From assembly GCF_017311165.1 (NCBI RefSeq), contig NZ_CP062973.1:1054001-1118000 (forward strand): DNA of 64,000 bases, read 5' to 3'. This document shows positions 43,467 through 52,624 of this stretch, one piece after another. Position numbers and translations under genes: made by a program. Position 1 is the first letter of the stretch. The number at the start of each line of letters is the position of its first letter. A model generated the notes under the pieces. The model was given only the letters and a program-made list of their open reading frames with translations, had not been told where the DNA came from and ran no database searches. This DNA is from Psychroflexus sp. ALD_RP9 (GTDB lineage: Bacteria > Bacteroidota > Bacteroidia > Flavobacteriales > Flavobacteriaceae).

Positions 43467-44707
43467 TAAAATACTTCAGCACAGCTATTTTGTTGCTTGT
43501 TAGCTTCAGCATCTACGCACAAGAAGGCACATTTTCGCCATATTCTTTTTTAGGAATTGGTAATGATTCGTTTAAGGGAACTGCTGAAAATAGAGCAATG
43601 GGAGGCTTATCTTCTGCAGCAGACAGCATTCACCTTAATCTTCAAAACCCAGCTGCATATGGTGATTTAAGCTATACAGCTTTAGCAGCTAGCATGACTG
43701 TAAATAGTTTAAAAACTGAAACAAACACACTGAGCGAAAGTCAAACTTACACAACCTTCGATTATTTAGCTATTGGTATTCCTTTTAATCGATTTGGTGT
43801 TGGTGCAGGTATAAAGCCTGTGACTTCTGTAGGTTACAACATTGAAACTATTGAAAATGAATTCTCAAACCAATTTGAAGGTAAAGGAGGTCTAAATTCA
43901 GTATATTTTAGTGTTGGAACTGAGCTATTTAACAATTTTAAAATAGGTGGTTCGGTTAATTATAATTTTGGAACTTTAGATTATCAAAACATCGTCTCTC
44001 AATCACAGGTACAATACGCTACACGTGAAATTATTAAAAACGAAATACGCGGCTTTACCTTTGATTTAGGGGTGATGAAAGATTTTAATATTTCTAAGAA
44101 CACCTATTTAAGAGCTTCTGCAAGCTATCAACCCGAAGCAGAACTTGATGCCACCATCAATAGGCGTTTGGCTTCAGTACAATTATTTACAGATAATAAC
44201 GTGGTGGTTATTGATGAAAATAACCTCCCTGAAAGAACCTCAACATTAACCATTCCCTCAAAAACATCGCTTGGCTTAGGTTTAGGAGAAACACGTAAAT
44301 GGTACATTGGTGCCGATTATGTTGCAAAAGAAGCATCTAACTTTAATAACTTAGACTTCAATTTCGACAGTGATGTATCCTACAACTCATCACAAACTTT
44401 TAAATTAGGTGGCTATTTTACGCCGCGTTATAACGATCCTGTTCGTTTTTATAACCGGTTAACTTATCGCGCTGGAATTCGGTTTGAAGAAACAGGTTTA
44501 AACTATCGTGGTGAAGATATTAATGAGTTTGGTATAACTTTTGGTATAGGTATACCTGCTGGTCGTGTTTTTACCAATGCAAATATTGGTGTTGAATACT
44601 TTACCCGCGGAACAAAAAACAATAATTTAATACAAGAGAATTATTTAAGTGTTTTCTTAAGCTTCTCTTTTAACGACAAATGGTTTATTAAATCAAAATT
44701 TAATTAA
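43463..44707 (+). CDS. Outer-membrane beta-barrel protein (FadL/PorV-like)
   Basis: The 414-residue protein has a signal peptide (cleavage near IYAQ, residue 20) and a repetitive strand pattern. The N-terminal motif SPYSFLGIGND, then ENRAMGGLSSAADS and NLQNPAAYGDLSY, resembles FadL/PorV-type barrels. In flavobacteria a gene like this regularly follows coaX and precedes the TPR and lptC genes, suggesting a cell-envelope role. The ATG overlaps the coaX stop (ATGA). Confidence 0.78.
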   Translation: MIKYFSTAILLLVSFSIYAQEGTFSPYSFLGIGNDSFKGTAENRAMGGLSSAADSIHLNLQNPAAYGDLSYTALAASMTVNSLKTETNTLSESQTYTTFDYLAIGIPFNRFGVGAGIKPVTSVGYNIETIENEFSNQFEGKGGLNSVYFSVGTELFNNFKIGGSVNYNFGTLDYQNIVSQSQVQYATREIIKNEIRGFTFDLGVMKDFNISKNTYLRASASYQPEAELDATINRRLASVQLFTDNNVVVIDENNLPERTSTLTIPSKTSLGLGLGETRKWYIGADYVAKEASNFNNLDFNFDSDVSYNSSQTFKLGGYFTPRYNDPVRFYNRLTYRAGIRFEETGLNYRGEDINEFGITFGIGIPAGRVFTNANIGVEYFTRGTKNNNLIQENYLSVFLSFSFNDKWFIKSKFN

Positions 44708-44717
44708 AATTGCTATT

Positions 44718-46085
44718 ATGAAACGTAACAAGTTATTATTTACATTATTAAGCGTGTTTTTTACTGTAGCTGCAATGGCTCAAGATTGCATGGTTACACT
44801 TAGCCTATTTAATGAAAGTGCTAAGGTTAAAAATTATGAAGACGCGTTTCCTAAATATGAACAACTTATAGCTGAATGTGCAGACTCGAATCTTCTTCTT
44901 TACCAAAGAGGCGAAAAAATGCTTGAGGATTTAATTGAAACTGCAGAAACCGAAGAAGAAAAACTAAGCTTAGTTGAAAAGTATATCAAAAACCAAAACT
45001 TACGTTTAAAATACTTTCCTGAAAAGACTAATAATGCTGATGTACTCGAAAGCATAGCACTTATTAAGTATAAAAATAAAATCGGAACTTTAGAGGAAAG
45101 ATTAGAAGCTTTTGAAGCTATCGTTAAGGAAGACGCCGATAATTTTGATTCTCCTGTAGCACTTTATGCTTACTTTAGAATAGCCAACACGCTTAATGAT
45201 GAAGGCAAGCGTGACATCCAGTTTTTATTTGATAAGTACGATGAAGTTATTGGGCTACTTGAAACTCAAGAAAACAAAAAAGCAACTCAAGCAAAACCTT
45301 TAATAACTAAAGAACAGAATAATGAAGAATTAACAAAACGTGAAAAGCGTATATTGAAAAATTCTGAAATTTATTTAAGAAATTACAGTAAAATTAAAGG
45401 TAGTGTTAATGGCTTATTAGGAAGCAAAGCCGATTGTGATAACTTGATTCCTATGTACCAAAAAGATTTTGAGGCTAAAAAAGCCGATATCGAATGGTTA
45501 AAAAATGCAGCAAGTCGTCTTTATGCTAAAGAATGTACTTCAGACCCAATTTTCTTTAAAGTAGTAGAAGCTCAAAATCAACTTGAACCTTCAGCTAAAA
45601 CTGCTTTATATTTAGGCCGTTTAGCGCAAGAAAATGGTGAAATGAACAAAGCACTTGATTACTACAAACAATCTGCAAATTTAGAAGATTCTAAATCTAA
45701 TAAAGCACGTGTTTTTTACAGCATTGCAGAAACTTACAAAAACATGGGAAGTTACTCTTCAGCAAGAAATTACTTCAGAAAAGCGCTTGATCTGAAGCCT
45801 TCGCTTGGAGCTGCTTATTTAAAAATAGCCGAAATGTATGCTAAAAGTGCTAACAATTGTGGTGAAACAAGTTTCGAGAAAAGAGCTATCTATTGGTTAG
45901 CTGCTGATTATGCAAACCGTGCTGGACGTGTAGACCCTGCATTGAAATCTAATGCTGCAGCAGCCGCAGAAAGCTACAGAGCACGCGCGCCACAAAAAAC
46001 TGATATTTTTCAAGAAGGTATGAGTGGTAAAACAGTAACGTTTTCTTGTTGGGTAGGCGAATCTGTTAAAGTACCGAGTTACTAA
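44718..46085 (+). CDS. Exported TPR-repeat protein
   Basis: The 455-residue protein has a signal peptide (cleavage near MAQD, residue 22) and TPR-like helices, clearest at about 300-375 (ALYLGRLAQENGEMNKALDY, VFYSIAETYKNMGSYSSARN). Four or more Cys residues are scattered in the mature part. It probably acts as a periplasmic scaffold; its place between the barrel gene and lptC suggests envelope biogenesis. No enzyme motif is present. Confidence 0.8.
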   Translation: MKRNKLLFTLLSVFFTVAAMAQDCMVTLSLFNESAKVKNYEDAFPKYEQLIAECADSNLLLYQRGEKMLEDLIETAETEEEKLSLVEKYIKNQNLRLKYFPEKTNNADVLESIALIKYKNKIGTLEERLEAFEAIVKEDADNFDSPVALYAYFRIANTLNDEGKRDIQFLFDKYDEVIGLLETQENKKATQAKPLITKEQNNEELTKREKRILKNSEIYLRNYSKIKGSVNGLLGSKADCDNLIPMYQKDFEAKKADIEWLKNAASRLYAKECTSDPIFFKVVEAQNQLEPSAKTALYLGRLAQENGEMNKALDYYKQSANLEDSKSNKARVFYSIAETYKNMGSYSSARNYFRKALDLKPSLGAAYLKIAEMYAKSANNCGETSFEKRAIYWLAADYANRAGRVDPALKSNAAAAAESYRARAPQKTDIFQEGMSGKTVTFSCWVGESVKVPSY

Positions 46086-46087
46086 AC

Positions 46088-46657
46088 ATGTTTCGAAACC
46101 TCATAATTATTAAAAAAAGTATTGTTGCTTTACTATGGGCAACAATACTTTTTTCTTGTAAAGGCAACTTAGATGAGGTCAATAAACGCAATCAAATTTC
46201 TAACGATCCACAAGCAAAAGCTTACGACATTAACCTATTTTATACTGATAGCGGCAAAGTAAAAGTCAATTTAAGAAGCCCTTTAGTTTTAGATTATACC
46301 CATTTTGAATTTCCTTATCGCGAATTTCCCAATACAGTAGATGTCGATTTTTTTGATGCCGATTCTTCCAAATCAAGCATTTTTGCCAAATATGCCATTA
46401 TTTATGAGCAAACAGGTTTAGTTGATATGCAAGATAGCGTTTCAATAACAACAGCAGATGGTTTAATTTTGCAAGCTAAACAGTTATATTGGGACCAAAA
46501 TAAAGGCTGGATTTTTACAGATCAAAATTACACGATTACCATGCCAAATGGCACCACAAATAACGGACAAGGTTTTGATGCTAATCAAAAATTTACTATT
46601 TTCATTTCAAGATCAAATAGAGGAAAACAGATTATAGACCAAGAAAACGAATTATAA
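46088..46657 (+). CDS. lptC: LPS export ABC transporter periplasmic protein LptC
   Basis: The 189-residue protein has an N-terminal signal that ends ILFSCKG, a lipobox rather than the plain anchor of E. coli LptC, as is usual in Bacteroidota. The mature part is a single beta-jellyroll of the LptC/LptA type (YDINLFYTDSGKVKVNLRSP, FFDADSSKSSIFAKYAIIYE, ITTADGLILQAKQLYWDQ). It would pass LPS from LptBFG to the periplasmic bridge. It starts 2 bp after the TPR gene. Confidence 0.85.
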   Translation: MFRNLIIIKKSIVALLWATILFSCKGNLDEVNKRNQISNDPQAKAYDINLFYTDSGKVKVNLRSPLVLDYTHFEFPYREFPNTVDVDFFDADSSKSSIFAKYAIIYEQTGLVDMQDSVSITTADGLILQAKQLYWDQNKGWIFTDQNYTITMPNGTTNNGQGFDANQKFTIFISRSNRGKQIIDQENEL

Positions 46658-46665
46658 AAAACACT

Positions 46666-46857
46666 ATGAAATTTTTTAAGTATTTTGAATACGCCTACAT
46701 TGCCTTTGCAGCTTTTTTTATTTATGAAGCCATAAAATCTTGGTCTGAAAACCAACAACAAAGTTATTTATATCTATTTTTATCTGCAGTAGCTGTATTT
46801 ATGTATTTCTTCAAACGTAAATTCAGAAAAAAATACGAAGATAAATCAAATAAATGA
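46666..46857 (+). CDS. Small membrane protein, 63 residues
   Basis: The protein has two hydrophobic segments (about 8-24 and 34-50) and a basic tail (KRKFRKKYEDKSNK). It lies between lptC and the CorC-type gene, overlapping the latter's start by 4 bp (ATGA), and is a regular member of this operon in flavobacteria. Function unknown. Confidence 0.75.
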   Translation: MKFFKYFEYAYIAFAAFFIYEAIKSWSENQQQSYLYLFLSAVAVFMYFFKRKFRKKYEDKSNK

Positions 46858-48140
46858 GTGTCACCATTCTGGTTATTTTAGTTTCGCTATTGCTTTCAGC
46901 CTTTTTTTCAGGCATGGAAATAGCCTTTGTATCCTCAAATAAAGTTCATATAGAACTCGAGAAAAACCAACAAAATTTAACCAGCAAAGTTTTAAAGATA
47001 CTTACCGATAAACCTTCAAAGTTTATTGCTGCAATGCTTATCGGCAACAATATCGCACTAGTTGTTTACGGTATTTTTATGGGCGATTTAATAATCAATT
47101 GGTTTCAAAGTTTAGCGCCTTACAATAATATAATTTTAGAATACCTGTTAACCGAAGCAAGTTTGTTTTCACAAACTTTAATTTCAACATTAGTAATTTT
47201 ACTTACAGCAGAATTTTTACCCAAAGTATTTTTTCAAGTTTACGCCAATACCATGTTAAAGATATTTGCCATACCAGCATTTATTTTTTACAGCATCTTT
47301 TATATTATTTCTATATTCATTATTTGGATATCAGACTCAGTTTTAAGAGTATTTTTTAAAGTTGAAGGAGATCAAGTTCAACTAAACTTTAGTAAAGTAG
47401 AATTAGGTAATTACATTAACGAACAAATGGAAGCTATTGACGAGCAAGAAGAAGTTGACTCTGAAATACAACTCTTTCAAAACGCGCTTGAATTTTCAGA
47501 TGTAAAAGCTCGCGAAGTCATGATTCCTAGAAATGAAATTGTTTCTGTAGATATTGACGTCCAACAAGGTGAATTAAGCCAAAAATTTACAGAAACTGGA
47601 CTTTCGAAAATTTTAGTTTACCAAGCTAATAATGACGACATCTTAGGCTACATCCATTCATTTGAACTCTTTAAAAAACCAAAACATTTAAGAGAAATAG
47701 TGCGTAAAGTCGTTTTTGTGCCAGAAACCATGCTTGTAAAAGATGTTTTAAACTTAATGATTAAAAAGCGTACCAGCATTTCGGTAGTTGTCGATGAATA
47801 TGGCGGTACAAGTGGTATAATGACCACAGAAGATATTGTAGAAGAGCTATTTGGAGAAATTGAAGATGAGCATGACTCAGCCGAATTAACAGAAGAGCAA
47901 CTATCAGAACACCACTTCAAATTTTCTGCCCGTCACGAAGTAGACTATCTTAATGAAAGCTACAAACTCAACCTACCAGAAAGCGATAATTATGAAACAC
48001 TAGGCGGTTTAATCGTTAATCACGCTGAAGAAATTCCCGATATTGGGAGTGAAATTACCATTGATAATTTTCATATTAAAATATTAGAAGCTTCTTCTAA
48101 AAAAATTGAACTCGTCTACATTCGAGTTGGTGAAGATTAA
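46854..48140 (+). CDS. CorC/HlyC-type CBS-domain membrane protein (hemolysin family)
   Basis: The 428-residue protein contains a DUF21/CNNM membrane domain (about 1-190; SAFFSGMEIAFVSSNKVHIE, AEFLPKVFF), a CBS pair (about 205-335; AREVMIPRNEIVSVDID, SISVVVDEYGGTSGIMTTED) and a C-terminal CorC_HlyC domain. CNNM/CorC proteins are Mg2+ transporters or regulators of ion homeostasis; the hemolysin name is historical. It resembles GldE in domain plan, but the neighbours differ from the gld locus. Last gene of the coaX operon. Confidence 0.9.
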   Translation: MSVTILVILVSLLLSAFFSGMEIAFVSSNKVHIELEKNQQNLTSKVLKILTDKPSKFIAAMLIGNNIALVVYGIFMGDLIINWFQSLAPYNNIILEYLLTEASLFSQTLISTLVILLTAEFLPKVFFQVYANTMLKIFAIPAFIFYSIFYIISIFIIWISDSVLRVFFKVEGDQVQLNFSKVELGNYINEQMEAIDEQEEVDSEIQLFQNALEFSDVKAREVMIPRNEIVSVDIDVQQGELSQKFTETGLSKILVYQANNDDILGYIHSFELFKKPKHLREIVRKVVFVPETMLVKDVLNLMIKKRTSISVVVDEYGGTSGIMTTEDIVEELFGEIEDEHDSAELTEEQLSEHHFKFSARHEVDYLNESYKLNLPESDNYETLGGLIVNHAEEIPDIGSEITIDNFHIKILEASSKKIELVYIRVGED

Positions 48141-48190
48141 GTTTAAAATTAGTTACATAGCATTTTCAATCTCTAAAAGCTATATTTCAT

Positions 48191-48198
48191 TATATTTG
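48191..48198 (+). promoter_or_regulatory. -7 promoter box of the amidohydrolase gene
   Basis: TATATTTG is an exact TAnnTTTG match 23 bp before the ATG. No clean TTG is present at the -33 position. Confidence 0.5.
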
Positions 48199-48221
48199 AT
48201 TAGATTGAAAATTGAAAACCT

Positions 48222-49505
48222 ATGAAATCTTTATTAAAAGTATGTTGTATTTTTCTACTATTAAGTATGACAACAGTCGCTCAAACCACCTATATTCACG
48301 CAGGCCATTTTATTGATGTTGAAAAAGGCAAATTACTTAAAAAACATACCATAATAGTTGAAGGAACCACAATAAAAAGTATAAAAAAAGGCTACACTAA
48401 AATTCCTTCTAAGGCTAATTACATCGACTTAAAATCATCTACTGTAATGCCAGGTTTGTTTGATATGCACGTGCATTTAGAAACCGAAACTTCAAAAAAC
48501 GGCTACATAAAACGCTTTACCGAAAATGATGCCGATGTGGCTTTTAAGGCTGTTAAACATGCTAAAATTACCTTAGAAGCCGGATTTACATCAGTAAGAG
48601 ACTTAGGTGGTAGTGGCGTTAATACAAGCTTAAGAGATGCTATTAACAAAGGTTACGTAATTGGTCCTCACGTCTATTCAGCCGGAAAATCAATTGCCAC
48701 AACTGGTGGTCATGCCGATCCCACAAATGGATATCGAAAAGAACTTATGGGAAATCCAGGACCAAAACAAGGCGTTATTAATAGCCCAGAAGATGCTAGA
48801 AAAGCTGTAAGGCAGCGTTATAAGAATGGTGTAGATGTTATAAAAATCACAGCTACTGGTGGTGTATTAAGCTTAGCTAAGAACGGGCAAAACCCACAAT
48901 TTTTTGATGATGAACTTCAAGCCATAGTTCAAACAGCAAATGATTACGGTTTTTTAACAGCTGCACATGCTCATGGTGATGATGGTATGCAACGTGCGAT
49001 TAAAGCAGGAATCAAAACTATTGAACATGGTACCTACATGAGTGAAGAAACAATGCAACTTATGAAAAAACATGATGCTTACCTTGTCCCAACTATAACG
49101 GCCGGAAAAAGCGTCGCTAAGTTAGCTGAAATCCCAAATTACTACCCAGAAGTCGTTGTACCAAAGGCCAAAGCCGTTGGACCTCAAATTCAAGGCACCT
49201 TTGCTAAAGCCTATAAAAATGGCGTTAATATTGCCTTTGGAACTGATGCTGGAGTTTTTAAACATGGCGATAATGCTAAAGAATTTGGTTATATGGTTGA
49301 AGCCGGAATGCCAGCTATAGAAGCTATACAATCAGCTACAATTATAGCTGCCAAACTACTAAAGGTATATAATGAATTTGGTTCCTTAAATGAAGGCAAA
49401 CAAGCAGACATAATTGCTGTTCCAGGAAATCCACTAAAAAATATTTCTTTGTTAGAACAGGTTAATTTCGTGATGAAAGGCGGAAAAGTTTATGTAAAAC
49501 CATAA
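48222..49505 (+). CDS. Exported metal-dependent amidohydrolase (Xaa-Pro dipeptidase/imidazolonepropionase-like)
   Basis: The 427-residue enzyme has a signal peptide (cleavage near TVAQ, residue 21) and the amidohydrolase TIM-barrel ligands: HxH in GLFDMHVHLE, the metal-bridging Lys region VDVIKITATGGV, His in AAHAHGDDGM, His in IEHGTYM and Asp in FGTDAGVF. Exported members cleave prolidase-type or other amide bonds. Monocistronic, with its own -7 box. Confidence 0.9.
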   Translation: MKSLLKVCCIFLLLSMTTVAQTTYIHAGHFIDVEKGKLLKKHTIIVEGTTIKSIKKGYTKIPSKANYIDLKSSTVMPGLFDMHVHLETETSKNGYIKRFTENDADVAFKAVKHAKITLEAGFTSVRDLGGSGVNTSLRDAINKGYVIGPHVYSAGKSIATTGGHADPTNGYRKELMGNPGPKQGVINSPEDARKAVRQRYKNGVDVIKITATGGVLSLAKNGQNPQFFDDELQAIVQTANDYGFLTAAHAHGDDGMQRAIKAGIKTIEHGTYMSEETMQLMKKHDAYLVPTITAGKSVAKLAEIPNYYPEVVVPKAKAVGPQIQGTFAKAYKNGVNIAFGTDAGVFKHGDNAKEFGYMVEAGMPAIEAIQSATIIAAKLLKVYNEFGSLNEGKQADIIAVPGNPLKNISLLEQVNFVMKGGKVYVKP

Positions 49506-49554
49506 CACCATTATAAAGAAATTTTACAACCTTTAATTTAAGTTAATGCTCATG

Positions 49555-49582
49555 TTGACCAATTTGAAAAATTCTATATTTG
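49555..49582 (+). promoter_or_regulatory. Promoter of the bacilliredoxin gene
   Basis: TTG (49555-49557) and TATATTTG (49575-49582) are 17 bp apart, a full match to the Bacteroidota consensus. The expected transcript start is about 25 bp before the ATG at 49616. Confidence 0.75.
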
Positions 49583-49615
49583 TAACCTAATATTAAGTCT
49601 TTAAAATTACTAGAT

Positions 49616-50026
49616 ATGTATCCACAAGAACTCGTAAAGCCAATGCAGGAAGAGCTAACTAGCATCGGTTTTGAAGAATTAAAAAGTAAATCTGATGTCT
49701 CTAATGCTTTAGCAAAATCAGGAACTACATTAGTTGTTGTTAATTCAGTATGTGGTTGTGCTGCAGCAAATGCCCGTCCAGGCGCAAAGCAGTCTTTAGG
49801 TCACTCAAAAAAACCAGATCATTTGGTAACCGTATTTGCAGGTGTTGACAAAGAAGCAACTGATGAAGCACGTGCTCAAATGGTACCGTTTCCACCAAGT
49901 TCACCTTCGATGGCTTTATTTAAAGATGGTGAATTAGTACATATGTTAGAGCGTCATCATATCGAGGGCAGACCTGCAGAAATGATAGCCGATAACTTAA
50001 AAAGTGCTTATGATGAGCATTGTTAA
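49616..50026 (+). CDS. BrxA/BrxB-family bacilliredoxin (YphP/YqiW)
   Basis: The 136-residue thioredoxin-fold protein carries the atypical active site CGC in VVVNSVCGCAAANARPG, followed by HLVTVFAGVDKEAT and PPSSPSMALFKDG, exactly as in the YphP/YqiW family. In Bacillus these proteins remove bacillithiol from mixed disulfides. Many Bacteroidota make bacillithiol or a related thiol, but no biosynthesis gene is in this window. Preceded by a good promoter and followed by a strong terminator. Confidence 0.93.
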   Translation: MYPQELVKPMQEELTSIGFEELKSKSDVSNALAKSGTTLVVVNSVCGCAAANARPGAKQSLGHSKKPDHLVTVFAGVDKEATDEARAQMVPFPPSSPSMALFKDGELVHMLERHHIEGRPAEMIADNLKSAYDEHC

Positions 50027-50052
50027 TTTATTACAAGTTTTTTAATTAACCT

Positions 50053-50075
50053 AAAGCCGTTAAAATAACGGCTTT
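50053..50075 (+). terminator. Terminator after the bacilliredoxin gene
   Basis: A perfect 10-bp stem AAAGCCGTTA / TAACGGCTTT with a 3-nt loop is followed by TTGTATTTTTT, a standard intrinsic terminator 27 bp after the stop codon. Confidence 0.88.
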
Positions 50076-50090
50076 TGTATTTTTTACACA

Positions 50091-50840
50091 ATGCGAAAAG
50101 TTATTGCTAGCATCTTATCGGTTCCATTTTATTTAGCATTTGGCTTATGCTTAGTTATTTTTCATGTAGTACAAGTAATTTGCTTTAAAGGTTTCGGTTA
50201 CCAAGCCCACAAAAAAAGTGTTGATATCTTTAATTTCTTTCTACTAAGATGTCTCAATTTACTTGGTAATTGGGTAAGTTTTGAAAATAACTTCAACTTT
50301 AAACGAAATCAGCCACATATTATAATTGCTAATCATCAAAGTATGTTCGATATTCCACCTTTAATTTGGCATCTTCGGCAGCTTCATCCTAAATTTATTT
50401 CAAAAAAAGAATTAGGTAAAGGAATTCCAGGTATTTCGTATAATTTGAAACATGGCGGTTCAGTTTTAATTGATCGAAACGATAGAAATCAAGCGCTTAA
50501 TGCAATTTCAAAATTTGGTCAATATCTAAATCAATTTAATCGTTCTGCCGTTATTTTTCCTGAAGGAACACGCTCTAGAACTGGTAAGCCAAAAGCCTTT
50601 TCAAGAAATGGGCTAAAAACTTTATTTGAACATTGCCCTACTGCTAAAATTGTTTCTGTGAGTATAAATAACTCATGGAAATTACAAAAATTTGGCATGT
50701 TCCCGATGAATGTAGGCCTGAACTTAAAATTTAAAGTTCACCAGACTTTAGACCTGGCTGAATTTGATAATTATGATACTTTAATTGATCAAGTTGAGGC
50801 AACTATTACAGAACATATTTTACCCGTTAAAACTACTTAA
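50091..50840 (+). CDS. 1-acyl-sn-glycerol-3-phosphate acyltransferase (PlsC-type)
   Basis: The 249-residue membrane-bound enzyme has an N-terminal hydrophobic helix (about 8-30), the HX4D catalytic motif in IIANHQSMFDIP and the substrate-binding FPEGTRSR. It adds the second acyl chain in phosphatidic acid synthesis. It starts only 16 bp after the bacilliredoxin terminator stem, so its promoter must overlap that hairpin or it relies on read-through. The next gene, hemF, starts 2 bp after its stop. Confidence 0.9.
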   Translation: MRKVIASILSVPFYLAFGLCLVIFHVVQVICFKGFGYQAHKKSVDIFNFFLLRCLNLLGNWVSFENNFNFKRNQPHIIIANHQSMFDIPPLIWHLRQLHPKFISKKELGKGIPGISYNLKHGGSVLIDRNDRNQALNAISKFGQYLNQFNRSAVIFPEGTRSRTGKPKAFSRNGLKTLFEHCPTAKIVSVSINNSWKLQKFGMFPMNVGLNLKFKVHQTLDLAEFDNYDTLIDQVEATITEHILPVKTT

Positions 50841-50842
50841 CA

Positions 50843-51745
50843 ATGAAAGATGAATTTTATGCCTATATCCAAAAGTTACAAGACCATATCACAAATGCTC
50901 TAGAGCAAGTAGATGGCAAAGCAAAATTTAAAGAAGATCTTTGGGAACGTTCTGAAGGTGGTGGAGGCAGAACACGAGTTATTGAAAACGGAGCAGTTTT
51001 TGAAAAAGGTGGCGTAAACATTTCAGCCGTTTATGGTGCTTTACCAAGTTCTATGCAAAAGTATTTTGGGGTTAAAGATTGTGATTTTTTTGCTTGTGGA
51101 CTTAGTCTTGTTATTCACCCTAAAAATCCTATGGTACCAACTGTACATGCTAATTGGCGGTATTTTGAAATGTATAATTCGGCAGGTGAAATTATTGACC
51201 AATGGTTTGGTGGTGGACAAGATTTAACACCATACTATTTATTTGAAGAAGATGCCCAACATTTTCATAAAGTTTGTAAAGCAGCTTGCGATCATCACGA
51301 CCAAAATTTCTATAAACAATATAAAAAACGCTGTGATGATTATTTCTGGAATAGTCACCGAAACGAAGCAAGAGGCATAGGCGGATTATTTTTTGACTAT
51401 TTAAAGAAAAACGAAACCCATGATATGAAAGATTGGTTCAACTTTGTAACTGAAGTTGGAGATTCATTCACTGAAGCTTACATTCCGATTGTTAATAAGC
51501 GAAAAGATATATCTTACAATGCAAAGCAGCGTGAATGGCAAGAAATAAGACGTGGGCGATATGTTGAGTTTAATTTAGTTCACGATAAAGGCACTTTATT
51601 CGGACTAAAAACCAATGGCCGTATAGAAAGTATTTTAATGAGTTTACCACCTCATGTGCAATGGCAATACAACCACAGACCAGAACCTCACTCTGAAGAA
51701 GCAAAATTATTAGAGGTTTTAAGCAAACCGAAAGATTGGGTTTAA
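50843..51745 (+). CDS. hemF: Oxygen-dependent coproporphyrinogen III oxidase
   Basis: The 300-residue enzyme makes protoporphyrinogen IX with O2. Diagnostic stretches are GGGGRTRVIENGAVFEKGGV, VHANWRYFEMY, WFGGGQDLTPYY, RNEARGIGGLFFDY and RRGRYVEFNLVHDKGTLFGL. It complements HemJ, the next step of haem synthesis, encoded elsewhere in this window. It forms an operon with the acyltransferase gene. Confidence 0.97.
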   Translation: MKDEFYAYIQKLQDHITNALEQVDGKAKFKEDLWERSEGGGGRTRVIENGAVFEKGGVNISAVYGALPSSMQKYFGVKDCDFFACGLSLVIHPKNPMVPTVHANWRYFEMYNSAGEIIDQWFGGGQDLTPYYLFEEDAQHFHKVCKAACDHHDQNFYKQYKKRCDDYFWNSHRNEARGIGGLFFDYLKKNETHDMKDWFNFVTEVGDSFTEAYIPIVNKRKDISYNAKQREWQEIRRGRYVEFNLVHDKGTLFGLKTNGRIESILMSLPPHVQWQYNHRPEPHSEEAKLLEVLSKPKDWV

Positions 51746-51854
51746 CAGGATATTAAATTAATAAACATTATTGCTGAAGGATAAAATAATTTGATTTGTG
51801 AGACTCTTAAACAAGTCTTAACCCCATATTAACAGGATAAAAAAGACTTTTTGG

Positions 51855-51862
51855 TATATTTG
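51855..51862 (+). promoter_or_regulatory. -7 promoter box of the YtxH-holin operon
   Basis: TATATTTG is an exact -7 match 25 bp before the ATG of the YtxH gene. The -33 region lacks a clear TTG at normal spacing. Confidence 0.5.
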
Positions 51863-51887
51863 AGTAAACCTTAATAAATACAAAATT

Positions 51888-52238
51888 ATGTCAAATAACA
51901 CAGGAAATACAATTATCGCATTATTAACAGGAGCAACTATTGGTGCCGGATTAGGTTTACTTTATGCTCCGAAAAGTGGAAAAGAAACACGCAAAGATTT
52001 AAAAGATGGCGCCAATGACTTAAAAGATAGTCTTTCAAGTCAATATGACGATATTTCTCATCAATTAGCCGACTTTACAAATAGAACTAAAAATGATATT
52101 GAAAAGCGCTTAGAGCATACCTTCAATTCTACCAATCAAAAAGCTGATGACATGTTAAGTAAACTTCAGGCTGAGTTGGATGAATTGAAAAAGAAAAATG
52201 AAAAGCTTCAAAAAGAGTTGAAATCAGCTACTAAATAA
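51888..52238 (+). CDS. YtxH-domain protein
   Basis: The 116-residue protein opens with a glycine-rich membrane segment (ALLTGATIGAGLGLLYAPKSG, residues 11-31) and continues as a long charged helix with coiled-coil character to the end. YtxH proteins are general-stress or envelope proteins of unclear mechanism. It is the first of three genes separated by 3-5 bp; the set is common in flavobacteria. Confidence 0.88.
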   Translation: MSNNTGNTIIALLTGATIGAGLGLLYAPKSGKETRKDLKDGANDLKDSLSSQYDDISHQLADFTNRTKNDIEKRLEHTFNSTNQKADDMLSKLQAELDELKKKNEKLQKELKSATK

Positions 52239-52243
52239 GTAGA

Positions 52244-52621
52244 ATGAAAGCAGTTAAAGATCATGTCGAGCATCTGTCTGAAGATTCTCAAAATTACCTT
52301 AAAAGCTTAATTGCGTATTACAAGTTAGACGCATTTAAAAAGCTAAGTAAAAGCCTTGTAGCTTCCTTAAATTTGTTACTCATAGGTGGTATAGGGCTTT
52401 TACTCTTCTTATTTATTTCGATTGGTTTATCATTTTTAATAGGAGAGAGTTTAGGTAAAGTTGCTTATGGTTTTTTAATAATGGGTGGCTTTTATGTTAT
52501 ACTTTTCTTTTTAAGTTTAGCTTTTGCCAAACCTTTTATTGAACGTAAAGTTCTCACTTTTTTAAGCCAGGTTATTAATGATTCTGAAGCTAAAGCAGAA
52601 GATTTAACATCTAATGAATAA
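52244..52621 (+). CDS. Holin-superfamily III-like membrane protein
   Basis: The 125-residue protein has two transmembrane helices (about 42-65 and 75-98) between soluble ends, the layout of the Actinobacterial Holin-X / superfamily III proteins. There are no phage genes nearby and it sits in the conserved YtxH trio, so a phage lysis role is unlikely. Confidence 0.8.
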   Translation: MKAVKDHVEHLSEDSQNYLKSLIAYYKLDAFKKLSKSLVASLNLLLIGGIGLLLFLFISIGLSFLIGESLGKVAYGFLIMGGFYVILFFLSLAFAKPFIERKVLTFLSQVINDSEAKAEDLTSNE

Positions 52622-52624
52622 ATT

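Noticed and set aside
46854..48140. CorC/HlyC protein as GldE of the gliding-motility system
   Set aside because: The domain plan is shared, but the neighbours are lptC and coaX, with no gldD or other gld genes.
52244..52621. Holin-like protein as a prophage remnant
   Set aside because: No other phage genes are near, and it sits in a conserved YtxH operon typical of flavobacterial chromosomes.
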